From NCBI RefSeq assembly GCF_020329485.1, contig NZ_JAGKJI010000003.1, positions 248,001 through 312,000 on the forward strand: 64,000 nt of DNA. Reading direction: 5' to 3'. Origin of the DNA: Bradyrhizobium cenepequi (GTDB lineage: Bacteria; Pseudomonadota; Alphaproteobacteria; Rhizobiales; Xanthobacteraceae). This document shows positions 55,775 to 63,837 of this stretch, one piece after another. A program made the position numbers and the translations under genes. Every line of letters begins with the position of its first letter. Position 1 is the first letter of the stretch. A model generated the notes under the pieces. The model did not search any database, was not told where the DNA came from, and saw only the letters and a program-made list of their open reading frames with translations.

Positions 55775-56947
55775 CTAATCAGAAGTAAGTTTGGCCATAA
55801 CCGACTGCTGAGCGCCATGAATGGGGCTCGTTTGCCATAGCTCCTTCGCAATATTGAGAGGAGTGATGTGAAGGTTGGCCCACCAGGCGGCTTCGTTGCC
55901 GTGCCGATGCAGTTCGTGATGGTGCTCCCGGCATACCGGGACGGTGAATTCGTCACTCGCCTTGCGGCCTAGTGCCTTTGGTTGTGCAAATTTAAGATGG
56001 TGCGCGTCGCACGGCGTGCGCTGGCAGATCAGGCATGGTTGCGAAGCGACAAAGGCGAGATGGGCTTTATTGCGTATCCGGGACGGCTTTACCAAAGGCA
56101 ACACTGTGCGAGCGGCAATCCTCGCAGGGCGGGCACTAGATTCCCTAGGCATCATTGCCACGTCTGTCGTTTGTGACGTTGCGAGCGCCGGGGTAGGGAC
56201 TTCGTCCGCTTGACGGGGTTCGGGTTCGCGACAGATCCCCAGAAGTCTTTGGGCGGCGTTGTCGATGATGCGGGCGTCATCCGCCGCCAGCGCGTTTTTG
56301 GCCGGCAGACGTCGATGCGCCCACAAAGCGAGTGCTTCGCCGTCTTTGAGGTCGGCCATCTCCGCGAGCAACTCATCGCGCAAGCTGGCGGATTGTGCAG
56401 ATGGAAGCACCGGCTTTGGGTGTCGTGGCCGGTGGACGGTGCCGTTAGCCGGACGCTGACCGGTGTGATCGCTGTGATCGGCGCCGACCGGTGGTTTGGT
56501 GGTGGGAGATGACTCTGCGAGAAGATCCGGCGCATCGAGGTCGTCTTCGCCGGCAATGCCCACCAGTGCGAACAATGCGTAACGGCGCGCGTAGGTGAGG
56601 GCTGCTCCCATGCGATGGGGGGCAACCATCTCACTGGCCGCGCAGACCGGCCAGTCCGATGCGATCCATTCGCCGGAGGCATGTGCCAGAAGGGTGGTGA
56701 GTTGGATTCGCCCGGAGGGTTGGTCGATGGCCGTGGTCTGGATCGTGGCGATTTCGTGCCGGCCCAAGCTCTTGCGGACGAGATCGAGGCCGCTTGCCAG
56801 AGAGGCATAGCGGAAGGTCCGATCCCCCTCACGGGGAAACGGGGATCGGATGGTGGCACTCAAGGATTTTTCCGGATTGGTGAGCTCGCCTTGGGCCTTG
56901 GCCAAGGCCGCGGCGATCGCGCCGATGGTCTCGCTAGAGCGGTGCAT
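55775..56947 (-). CDS. ERF single-strand annealing protein fused to an HNH-like zinc domain
   Basis: 390 residues. Residues 1-135 are the ERF domain, with [20 protein letters not shown] and [23 protein letters not shown] variable linker follows (about 140-290). Residues about 300-385 are an HNH-like zinc domain: [19 protein letters not shown], then [19 protein letters not shown] and WW, with the C-x2-C and C-x2-HH pattern. ERF proteins anneal complementary single strands; the attached nuclease-like domain is unusual, since ERF proteins normally end after the annealing part. It overlaps the YqaJ gene by 14 bp, so exonuclease and annealer are made together. Confidence 0.88.
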   Translation of the reverse strand: MHRSSETIGAIAAALAKAQGELTNPEKSLSATIRSPFPREGDRTFRYASLASGLDLVRKSLGRHEIATIQTTAIDQPSGRIQLTTLLAHASGEWIASDWPVCAASEMVAPHRMGAALTYARRYALFALVGIAGEDDLDAPDLLAESSPTTKPPVGADHSDHTGQRPANGTVHRPRHPKPVLPSAQSASLRDELLAEMADLKDGEALALWAHRRLPAKNALAADDARIIDNAAQRLLGICREPEPRQADEVPTPALATSQTTDVAMMPRESSARPARIAARTVLPLVKPSRIRNKAHLAFVASQPCLICQRTPCDAHHLKFAQPKALGRKASDEFTVPVCREHHHELHRHGNEAAWWANLHITPLNIAKELWQTSPIHGAQQSVMAKLTSD

Positions 56948-57761
56948 CAGCCACCTCCATGTCCATCAGTTCGAAACTGACTGCACCGCTTTTCGACCGC
57001 TTGGCCCGAATTCCGTGCCCCACGGCTTCCTTGGCATCTTCTGGCACCAATTTCTTGAGGTCGGCCTTCGCGACTTCGTGCTCCTGGAATGCTGGTCTGG
57101 TTCGGCGGTACACGGCGGCGAATTCTGCCCAGGAGTTGGAGGCGCTCATATCGACCACCCGGACCGCTTCCAAGCGCGGGCGCGGCGGCTCGACGCCGAA
57201 TAGGCGAGGGGTTTCACCGTTTTGCACGCAACGCCAGAACTTCTTCTCCGCAGTGATCAGCAGATGCTGGTACAGCGGATCGGCGTGAATGACCATTTCG
57301 ATCCATTTGCCGCCACCGGTAATGATCGACAGCACCGCTGTTCTGGAGGCGGTGACCCACATATTGTGCTGTAGCTGCGCCATATGTTTCTCGGCGGCCC
57401 CTTCCTCGGAGAACGACCATGGCAGCATGAACTTGGCCTCGAACACGGCACCGGTCTCCTCAACCATGCCGTCGAGGGTGGCCGCCATCCAGCGCTTAAC
57501 CGGATGAAATACCTGCCGCTGCACCTCGGTCACGACGTGGCTGGTATTCCGCTCGTACCAGTGCCGGTTGAGGTGCTCGGTCACCGTGCCGAGCTGTACG
57601 ATCAAGTTTGTCGATAGATCCTCGGGCTCGACCTCGCCGCGCTTTTCCCGCCAAAGGCGCAGCAGGGCGATTTCGTCATCGCCCATGATAATACGGGCGT
57701 CCGAGCCGCCGATGAAGGCGCGGCGATCCGACGGAGATATTGCGTAATTTGGGGGACTCAT
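56934..57761 (-). CDS. YqaJ-type viral recombinase exonuclease (module B, intact)
   Basis: 275 residues from the ATG at 57761 (GGAG 7 bp upstream); the frame is open to 57794. [40 protein letters not shown] and KFM, and [13 protein letters not shown] are the catalytic core. It is close to the module A copy over the whole length, but its first residues ([15 protein letters not shown]) differ, and the shared leader hairpin seen in modules A and C is not found upstream. With ERF it makes a lambda Red-like exonuclease/annealing pair. It is divergent from the XRE regulator. Confidence 0.92.
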   Translation of the reverse strand: MSPPNYAISPSDRRAFIGGSDARIIMGDDEIALLRLWREKRGEVEPEDLSTNLIVQLGTVTEHLNRHWYERNTSHVVTEVQRQVFHPVKRWMAATLDGMVEETGAVFEAKFMLPWSFSEEGAAEKHMAQLQHNMWVTASRTAVLSIITGGGKWIEMVIHADPLYQHLLITAEKKFWRCVQNGETPRLFGVEPPRPRLEAVRVVDMSASNSWAEFAAVYRRTRPAFQEHEVAKADLKKLVPEDAKEAVGHGIRAKRSKSGAVSFELMDMEVADAPL

Positions 57762-57812
57762 GGCTTTCTCCAACCAACTCGGCCAAAAACTCACTGTGGA
57801 TGTTTTAGATCC

Positions 57813-57835
57813 TTATGGAATGAAAAATACCATAT
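57813..57835. promoter_or_regulatory. Inverted repeat, candidate operator of the small XRE regulator
   Basis: TTATGG (57813-57818) and CCATAT (57830-57835) form an inverted pair around an AT-rich 11-bp spacer in the gap between the divergent YqaJ and regulator genes. The AT-rich setting differs sharply from its surroundings and suits a promoter with an overlapping operator controlling both directions. Confidence 0.5.
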
Positions 57836-57862
57836 AGAATGATTAAGTCAAGCCGTGAACGA

Positions 57863-58126
57863 ATGCCGTTGACCAGCGCTCAGCTGCGAGCCGGCCGTGC
57901 TCTGATCCGTTGGAGCGCGGAAGATCTCGCGCGCGCGTCCTCAGTTGGGCTAACGACTATTCGCCGTGCGGAGCTAACTGATGCTGAGACTTCTATGACA
58001 GCCGCCAACGACCTCGCCCTTCGCCGTGCCTTAGAGGCTGCCGGGGTCGAGTTCATTGACGAGAACGGAGGAGGGGCAGGCGTACGGCTACGAAAGCCGA
58101 GTCAAGCCAAACCGACGAAGGAGTGA
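57863..58126 (+). CDS. Small XRE-type helix-turn-helix regulator
   Basis: 87 residues from the ATG at 57863 (the frame also has an ATG at 57839). LTSAQLRAGRALIRWSAEDLA then RASSVGLTTIRRAE is a Cro/XRE-type helix-turn-helix of the short form common in rhizobial mobile elements, and RRALEAAGVEFIDENGGGAG is its standard end. It should repress the divergent recombination operon, and perhaps itself, through the nearby inverted repeat. Module A has lost its counterpart. Confidence 0.88.
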   Translation: MPLTSAQLRAGRALIRWSAEDLARASSVGLTTIRRAELTDAETSMTAANDLALRRALEAAGVEFIDENGGGAGVRLRKPSQAKPTKE

Positions 58127-58492
58127 CGCCAAAGTCTCCGCGTGGACGCAGTGAAACAATGTGGATGGGCGGGGACTTGGGCGCGCTCCTGAGTATCACT
58201 GCTGTTTACGGAACCGGGTCAACAAATTGGGTTCGGTTCCGATTGTTTTTTCTATGATTTGTAGACACTGCGAATATCGTCCCTATATGTAGTCGGGAGG
58301 CGCTAAAGGCGATATTTTTCGCCAACAGCTGCCACACGTGGGCGCAAAGCACGCGGTTGCGGGACTTGCCTGCGCTCGACGGGCCGTGAGGGCGGCGGTC
58401 GTGCACGTGATGGCAGTTCGCGGACGAATTTCAGCAGCCTCTTTGCGCACCTGTGTTGGGGGGGGGGGACCGACCAAACGTTGGGGAGTGAC
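58127..58492. other. Intergenic region with terminator-like hairpin and a G-tract
   Basis: CGGAACC (58209-58215) pairs with GGTTCCG (58235-58241) and is followed within a few bases by a run of six T (58245-58251 region), an intrinsic-terminator-like layout after the regulator gene. The inner AATTGGGTTCG reappears inverted near 59552. A run of 11 G residues lies at 58458-58468, just ahead of the next gene. No protein was recognised. Confidence 0.5.
58458..58468 (+). repeat. Homopolymeric tract of 11 G
   Basis: The tract ends 24 bp before the ATG at 58493, between the likely promoter and the ribosome site (GGGGAG). Runs of this length slip during replication and can switch or tune expression, as in phase-variable genes. 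Confidence 0.8.
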
Positions 58493-59071
58493 ATGCAAGA
58501 GGAAACCCAAAAACCCGCCATCGAAACAGCTGAAAGCAAGATTCCCGATCAGCTCAAAGGCCTGTTTTGCGAGCCGCCTTTCCTGGAGGGTGAGGACCCA
58601 AATCTCTATCGGGGCTTGCTCGCCGCCGTGATCGAGGAGCGCAAACCCGTGACTGTCACGGATTGGATCGCGGTCAACGACCTGGTCACCAAGCTCTGGG
58701 AGGAGCGAGTCTTCAGGCGCGCTTCTAACGCGCTCATTCGCGGCGGAATGATCAAGGCGGTGGCATATTATTTGGAGCAGGTTAGGGACGGTGAGCTGGA
58801 CCTAGGAAGAATCCTCGAAGCATCGATGTCTGAGGCCATCGGATACTTCAGCCGGGACCCGAAGGAAAGGAACGAAGTCAGATCGCGCTTGGACCAGTAT
58901 GGAATCAGCCAAGCAGAGCTTCACGCCAAGGCGGCCCAGGACAATAGCGATGCCTTGCAGATGTTCGAGCGCATGATCGCCGCGCGTGAACGAGGCCGAC
59001 GCAAGCTCAGCAAAGAGGACCATCGTCGGCGGCGTGAAGACCGGCGTGAAGCAACGAAAGGGAGTGAGTAA
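58493..59071 (+). CDS. Conserved-looking hypothetical protein, 192 residues
   Basis: Started at the ATG at 58493, after GGGGAGTG. The first half (LKGLFCEPPFLEGEDPNLYR; AVIEERKPVTVTDWIAVNDL; VTKLWEERVFRRASNALIRG) is well-ordered and helical; the last 25 residues are strongly basic (RGRRKLSKEDHRRRREDRRE), suggesting nucleic-acid contact. I do not recognise a named family. It precedes the 59095 gene by 23 bp and is probably co-transcribed with it. The pair may be accessory genes of the recombination module or its host element. Confidence 0.7.
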   Translation: MQEETQKPAIETAESKIPDQLKGLFCEPPFLEGEDPNLYRGLLAAVIEERKPVTVTDWIAVNDLVTKLWEERVFRRASNALIRGGMIKAVAYYLEQVRDGELDLGRILEASMSEAIGYFSRDPKERNEVRSRLDQYGISQAELHAKAAQDNSDALQMFERMIAARERGRRKLSKEDHRRRREDRREATKGSE

Positions 59072-59094
59072 GTAAGGAGTAGGAGCGCATCGCC

Positions 59095-59514
59095 ATGGTC
59101 AGTGAAAAACAGCTCAGGGCCAATCGCGAAAACGCCAAGCGGAGTTCAGGGCCGAAAACTGCGGCAGGACGCTTGAGGTCCAGCCGCAATGCCTTGCGCC
59201 ACGGTTTGTCGCTTCCCCTGACGGCCGACCCGGCGGCGTTGATGAAGGCACGTCAGTTGGCGCTGATGTTGGTGGCGGCAGGGGCCGACGATATGCGGAT
59301 GATAGCGGCGGTCGAGATGGCGCAAGCCCACGCCCAGTTGCTGCGGGTTGCCGCCGTCCGCAGCAAGCTGGTGGCAAATTTGGATTTCACCTCGGCGAAC
59401 CTCAAGCAGGTGCTGCGGCTGGCGGCTTTGGACCGTTACGAACGGCAGGCGCTCAAAAGGCGCCGGCGGGCAGCGCAGAAGCTTTCGGCCGCCTCCAATG
59501 GTCGTACCGATTGA
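59095..59514 (+). CDS. Conserved hypothetical protein with 'SGPKT…NALRHGL' motif
   Basis: 139 residues. The basic N-terminus (EKQLRANRENAKRSSGPKTA, RLRSSRNALRHGLSLPL) is a motif seen in many rhizobial proteins of unknown function; the rest is helical and ends in a basic cluster (RQALKRRRRAAQKLSA). It resembles a DNA- or RNA-associated protein but nothing more can be said. A truncated copy lies at 51868 in module A, so it belongs to the duplicated module. Confidence 0.72.
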   Translation: MVSEKQLRANRENAKRSSGPKTAAGRLRSSRNALRHGLSLPLTADPAALMKARQLALMLVAAGADDMRMIAAVEMAQAHAQLLRVAAVRSKLVANLDFTSANLKQVLRLAALDRYERQALKRRRRAAQKLSAASNGRTD

Positions 59515-59858
59515 TGAGGTTGAAGCTGTAATGGGAGCTCAAAAACTGACAAAACGAACCCAATTTTCAGCGGGCACTTTAGAGAAATGTCTCTGAGACA
59601 GCTGCGCAGCAGTAGGTGCATATCTTATAGAAAGCACGTCTCGATAGAAGTTGATTCAAGGACAAATTGTCAACTCGTTGGCCAGCTAGCTGCATGCGGT
59701 GACGGGCGTGATTTACCTCTGGTATGTCGGCCAGGATCAAGTTTTTTGAGCCTGGGCAATTTGAGCGTCTCAGTACGCGGCGTCGCGCTCCTTCTCGCTG
59801 CCATAGCGGTGCTTTTTTGCGGATGGAGCTCCGCTAGGCGTTTCGTCCGTTATCTCGA
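59515..59858. other. 340-bp gap with no recognised gene
   Basis: It separates the last gene of the recombination island from the convergent HAD phosphatase gene. A CGAACCCAATT stretch near 59552 is the inverse of one at 58226. Open frames here (for example 59587-59916) run antisense into the HAD gene and look spurious. Confidence 0.35.
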
Positions 59859-60398
59859 TCAGCTTTGGTCTTTTTCGATTTGCAGGAGTGGCTTCATGAA
59901 CCGTTCCAAATTCTGACCTGAAAACAGGTATCCTTTCAGCCCGGCGGCGCGTGCCGCCTCGAGATCGGTAGTCTTGTCTCCGACAAGGATGCTCCGGTCG
60001 ATGTCAATCGGGAAGCGCTTCAATAGATCGATTATCATGCCCGGTGCAGGCTTGCGTCGGTCACTGGTCTGACGATAGCGCTCTATCGTGGCTTCAGGAT
60101 GATATGGGCAATATTCGAACGCATCTATACGGGCTCCGATCTTGGCCAACTCGGCTGCCATCCACTCGTGTAACGCGTTCACTTGAGTCTCGTCGTATAG
60201 CCCTCTGGCGACGCCCGACTGGTTGCTGATCACAAAGGCGAAGTATCCCGCATCATTGACCGCTTTTACTGCCTCACGTGCGCCCTCTATCCATTTCAAC
60301 TTACCAATCTCGAATACATAGCCGGTATCTTCGTTCAGCACTCCGTCACGATCGAAAAAGACTGCTGGTCTTCTTGCGGCCATCTGATAGTGCCTCAT
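59859..60398 (-). CDS. HAD-IIIA phosphatase, GmhB/histidinol-phosphatase-like, second intact copy
   Basis: 179 residues. FFDRDGVLNEDTGYVF has the catalytic DxD, VISNQSGVARG motif II, CPYHPEATIERYRQ the zinc-loop region, KPAPGM the lysine motif and LVGDKTTDLEAARAAG motif IV. It closely resembles the product of 49541, more in protein than in DNA, so the duplication is not recent. It has the same orientation as that gene, and the two flank the recombination island. It probably dephosphorylates a heptose or related sugar bisphosphate for polysaccharide synthesis, by family inference. Confidence 0.88.
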   Translation of the reverse strand: MRHYQMAARRPAVFFDRDGVLNEDTGYVFEIGKLKWIEGAREAVKAVNDAGYFAFVISNQSGVARGLYDETQVNALHEWMAAELAKIGARIDAFEYCPYHPEATIERYRQTSDRRKPAPGMIIDLLKRFPIDIDRSILVGDKTTDLEAARAAGLKGYLFSGQNLERFMKPLLQIEKDQS

Positions 60399-60486
60399 CG
60401 ATGCGCAGTGCCTAGCGCTAGAGTAGCTGAGTTGGAGTTTTCTTGCTGATTACCTGTCGCAAGTCCATATTCCCTCGAAGTCTCTA

Positions 60487-61713
60487 TCAGCTCCTTTCGT
60501 CCGATATCACCTTGCCGTCGTTCGGCAGCGCCCCCGCGCCGACCAGTTCGACATTGCCACCGAGCTTCGTCACGCTACGCAGCGTCGCCGCGAGCTCGTG
60601 CTGAAGGGCTTCGCTCGCCGCGGCTGCTTCTGCCTTCAGCGTCATCAGGTCGGTCTCACCGGAACGCGTCACGACCAGGCGCAGCCGCCCGAGCTCCGGA
60701 TGACGTTTGCCGATCTCGGCGATCTGTTCGGGCCGCACGAACATGCCTTTGACCTTGGTCGTCTGGTCGGCGCGCCCCATCCAGCCCTTGATGCGCATAT
60801 TCGTGCGTCCGCACGGGCTTATCCCGGGCAGGGCCGCGGTAAGGTCGCCGAGCGCGAGGCGGATCCAGGGGTGGTGCAGGTCGAGGGAGGTGACCACGAT
60901 CTCACCGACATCGCCCGGTGTGACGGGATCGCCGGTGCCGGGCCTGACGATCTCGAGGATCAGGTCCTCGCTGACCACCATGCCGTCGCGCGCCCCGGTC
61001 TCGAACGCGACCATGCCCAGATCGGCCGTGCCGAACGCCTGACAAGCCTCGATGCCGCGCGACTTGATCTCCTCCTGCAGGGATTTCGGAAAGGCCGCGC
61101 CCGACACCAGCGCGCGCTTGATCGACGAGACGTCGCGTCTGGCGCTTGCGGCCGCATCGAGCAGGATTTTCAGGAAGTCGGGTGTGCCACTGTAGCCGAT
61201 CGGCCGGTAGGCCTCGATCAACTCGAATTGCTGTTCGGTATTTCCAGGGCCTGCCGGGATCACGGCACAGCCGAGTGCACGGGCAGAGGTATCGAAGATG
61301 AACCCGCCGGGGGTGAGATGATAGCTGAAGGTATTGAGCACCACGTCGCCGGGACGAAAGCCTGCCGCGAACAGGGCCCGCGCCCCGCGCCAGCCGTCGA
61401 CCTGGGCGGCCTCGGGCTCGAAGATCGGTCCGGGCGAGGTGAACAGGCGCGCAAACGATCCTGGCGGCCCGACAACGAAGCCGCCGAAGGGTGGGGCAGC
61501 CTTGTGCAGGGCCGGGAGTTCCGACTTGCGCAGCACCGGCAGGCGGGCCAGCGCGGCGCGGCTGGTGATGGTGGCGGGATCGACGCCTTTGAGGCGCTCC
61601 GCATAGGCCGGCGCCGCCATGGCCCGGCGCAGGACGTCCGGCAGGCGGGCGAACAGTTCCGCCTCGCGCTGGGCGGGATCGCGGGTTTCGCGGGCGTCAT
61701 AGTGATCTGTCAT
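60487..61713 (-). CDS. Phenylacetate-CoA-ligase-like AMP-forming enzyme
   Basis: 408 residues, slightly shorter than PaaK (about 430). RLFTSPGPIFEPEA occupies the place of the phosphate-binding loop, which in PaaK is S-S-G-T-T-G, so the loop looks atypical. YSGTPDFLKILLDAA, QAFGTADLGMVAFE and the C-terminal hinge IKGWMGRADQTTKVKGMFVRP are standard for this family. It should activate a carboxylic acid to its CoA ester via an adenylate. In related genomes such genes accompany branched-chain amino-acid-type ABC transporters, as here with livF at 62979. The substrate is unknown. Confidence 0.87.
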   Translation of the reverse strand: MTDHYDARETRDPAQREAELFARLPDVLRRAMAAPAYAERLKGVDPATITSRAALARLPVLRKSELPALHKAAPPFGGFVVGPPGSFARLFTSPGPIFEPEAAQVDGWRGARALFAAGFRPGDVVLNTFSYHLTPGGFIFDTSARALGCAVIPAGPGNTEQQFELIEAYRPIGYSGTPDFLKILLDAAASARRDVSSIKRALVSGAAFPKSLQEEIKSRGIEACQAFGTADLGMVAFETGARDGMVVSEDLILEIVRPGTGDPVTPGDVGEIVVTSLDLHHPWIRLALGDLTAALPGISPCGRTNMRIKGWMGRADQTTKVKGMFVRPEQIAEIGKRHPELGRLRLVVTRSGETDLMTLKAEAAAASEALQHELAATLRSVTKLGGNVELVGAGALPNDGKVISDERS

Positions 61714-61806
61714 GGGTGATCCTCACGGGTTCGCGCCGATTGCGCTCCGCCTTCGACGTGCTATCAGATGGCTTCCCGCCGAACTGGCGATGCTCCGGGA
61801 AATGCA

Positions 61807-62964
61807 ATGGCCGATATGCAGACTGCCCAGGTGAGCGAGCCTTCTGATGCCGATGTCGTCTGCAGGCTGAAGCGTCGCGTCATCGATCACTGCCTGCCGC
61901 TGTGGCGCACGGAAGGCTGGGATGACGCGGCAGGGGGCTTCGTTGATCGGCTCGACCCCGACGGCCGCGCCGATCGGCTCGCGCCGCGGCGCGTGTTCGT
62001 TCAGGCCCGGCAGATCTACTGTTATGCCAAAGCCGCGCAGATGGGCTGGTACGGCGAAGGCCGCGAGATCGCGCTGAAGGGGCTCGATCACCTGTTGACG
62101 AAGGCGAAGGCGCCGGACGGCCGGCCGGGCTTCGTCCACCGGCTGACGGCCGACGGCGGTGTGCTCGACGCGCGGCGCGACACCTACGACCACGCCTTTG
62201 TGCTGCTGGCGCTCGCTACCGTGTATGGACTCGATCGGGACGCGCAGGTGCGATCGGAGATCGATGCGCTGCTCGCCTATCTGGACGCGCATCTGCGCTC
62301 GCCGAATGGCGGCTTTCTCGAGGGGGCGCCGGCATCCCTGCCGCGGCGGCAAAATCCGCAGATGCATCTGTTCGAGGCGATGATCGCCGTATTCGACGCA
62401 ACGCATGATCTGACGTTCCAGCAACGCGCTGGCGAGTTTTTTGCGCTGTTCCTCGCCAATCTCTATGACAAGCAGACCCACGTGCTTGGCGAATATTTCG
62501 AAGAAGACTGGTCCAGGATTCCGCCCATCAGCGTCGAACCGGGACACCTGGCCGAATGGGTCTGGCTCTTGAAGGGATTTGAACGCATCACCGGCTGCCC
62601 GACGGGGCGCTATCGCGGTGAATTGCTGGCCTCGGCGCTGCGCTATCGCGACGAGGCGACCGACTGCCTCACCGACGAGGGCAATGTTGAGGGCGTTATC
62701 CGGCGCCACTCGCGGCGTTTGTGGCCCCAGAGCGAGATCGCAAAGGCGTGGATTGCGCAAGCCGAAGCCGGCGAGGCGGGTGCCGCCGATGAGGCGCGCG
62801 CTGCGTTGGCGCGCCTTGAGCGGCATTATCTGAGCCACCCTGTTGCGGGCGGCTGGTACGATCAGTTCGATCGCGACGGCACGTCGCTGGTCGCCACCAT
62901 ACCTGCGTCTTCGTTCTATCATGTTCTTTGCGCGGTTACAGAAGCGGAGCAGGTGCTGCAATAG
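61807..62964 (+). CDS. AGE-family sugar epimerase/isomerase
   Basis: 385 residues from the ATG at 61807 (CGGGAAATGC just upstream); the frame is open to 61768. The (alpha/alpha)6 barrel family is shown by GGFVDRLDPDGRADRLAPRR, VFVQARQIYCYAKAAQMGW, RDTYDHAFVLLALATVYGL, NPQMHLFEAMIAVFDAT and EPGHLAEWVWLLKGFER, where the histidines and arginine form the active site. Members interconvert mannose with fructose or glucose, or N-acetylglucosamine with N-acetylmannosamine. It is divergent from the ligase gene. Confidence 0.88.
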   Translation: MADMQTAQVSEPSDADVVCRLKRRVIDHCLPLWRTEGWDDAAGGFVDRLDPDGRADRLAPRRVFVQARQIYCYAKAAQMGWYGEGREIALKGLDHLLTKAKAPDGRPGFVHRLTADGGVLDARRDTYDHAFVLLALATVYGLDRDAQVRSEIDALLAYLDAHLRSPNGGFLEGAPASLPRRQNPQMHLFEAMIAVFDATHDLTFQQRAGEFFALFLANLYDKQTHVLGEYFEEDWSRIPPISVEPGHLAEWVWLLKGFERITGCPTGRYRGELLASALRYRDEATDCLTDEGNVEGVIRRHSRRLWPQSEIAKAWIAQAEAGEAGAADEARAALARLERHYLSHPVAGGWYDQFDRDGTSLVATIPASSFYHVLCAVTEAEQVLQ

Positions 62965-62978
62965 GCACCGGGCTGCGC

Positions 62979-63818
62979 TCACAGCCACCGCTTCCGCCGC
63001 TTGAAGCTCTTGAGGTTCTTGAAGCTCTTGCGCTGGTCGCCGGCGCCGCCGAGGTAGAATTCCTTGACGTCCTCGTTGTCACGCAATTCATCGGCACTTC
63101 CGTCGAGCACCACCTTGCCCTGTTCCATGATGTAGCCGTGGCTCGCCACCGAAAGGGCCGCCCGCGCATTCTGCTCGACCAGGAGGATGGTAACACCGAG
63201 GTCGCGGTTGATCTCCTTGATGATGGCGAACACTTCCTTGACCAGCAGCGGCGACAGTCCCATGGACGGCTCGTCCATCAGGATCATCTTCGGGCGCGCC
63301 ATCAGCGCGCGGCCGATCGCCAGCATCTGCTGTTCGCCGCCGGAGAGATAGCCGGCCAGCCCCGTGCGCTCCTTCAGGCGCGGGAAATAGTTGAAGACCA
63401 TGTCAATGTCGGCATTGACCTCGCCGTCGCTGCGGGTGAAGGCACCGAGCCGCAAGTTCTCCAGCGACGTCATGTCGGCAATGATGCGGCGTCCCTCCAT
63501 CACCTGGAAGATGCCGCGGCGGACGATCTTGTCGGGATCGATGCCATTGATGCGCTCGCCGTCAAAGATGATCTCGCCGCGCGTCACCTCGCCATCTTCG
63601 GTCTTGAGTAGTCCCGAGATCGCCTTCAGTGTGGTCGACTTGCCGGCGCCGTTGGCCCCCAGCAGCGCCACGATCGACCCTCTGGGCACTTCGAGGCTCA
63701 GGCCTCGCAGCACCAGGATCACGTCATCGTAGACCACCTCGATGTTGTTGACACTGAGGAGAGGCGGCACGTCGACCGCAGTTGGTGCCGAGTGAGTTGC
63801 TTCGACAGTTTGGGTCAT
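62979..63818 (-). CDS. livF: Branched-chain amino-acid-type ABC transporter ATPase (LivF)
   Basis: 279 residues from the ATG at 63818; the frame extends to a GTG at 63842 that lies inside a palindromic repeat and is less likely. LLSVNNIEVVYDDVILVLRG, Walker A GANGAGKST, signature YLSGGEQQMLAIGRAL, Walker B MILMDEPSMGLSPLLV and the switch VTILLVEQNARAAL are those of LivF. A basic tail (KSFKNLKSFKRRKRWL) is added at the C-terminus. It energises uptake of branched-chain amino acids or of aromatic or other acids in this group. The remaining liv genes must lie to the right. Confidence 0.94.
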   Translation of the reverse strand: MTQTVEATHSAPTAVDVPPLLSVNNIEVVYDDVILVLRGLSLEVPRGSIVALLGANGAGKSTTLKAISGLLKTEDGEVTRGEIIFDGERINGIDPDKIVRRGIFQVMEGRRIIADMTSLENLRLGAFTRSDGEVNADIDMVFNYFPRLKERTGLAGYLSGGEQQMLAIGRALMARPKMILMDEPSMGLSPLLVKEVFAIIKEINRDLGVTILLVEQNARAALSVASHGYIMEQGKVVLDGSADELRDNEDVKEFYLGGAGDQRKSFKNLKSFKRRKRWL

Positions 63819-63837
63819 CGGATCACTTTCGACCGTC

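Noticed and set aside
50060..59858. Island as a complete prophage
   Set aside because: No integrase, terminase, capsid, tail or lysis gene is present; only recombination genes and small hypotheticals were found.
62928..63611. 227-codon plus-strand frame opposite livF
   Set aside because: Antisense to LivF with its complete Walker motifs; no supporting ribosome site or family.
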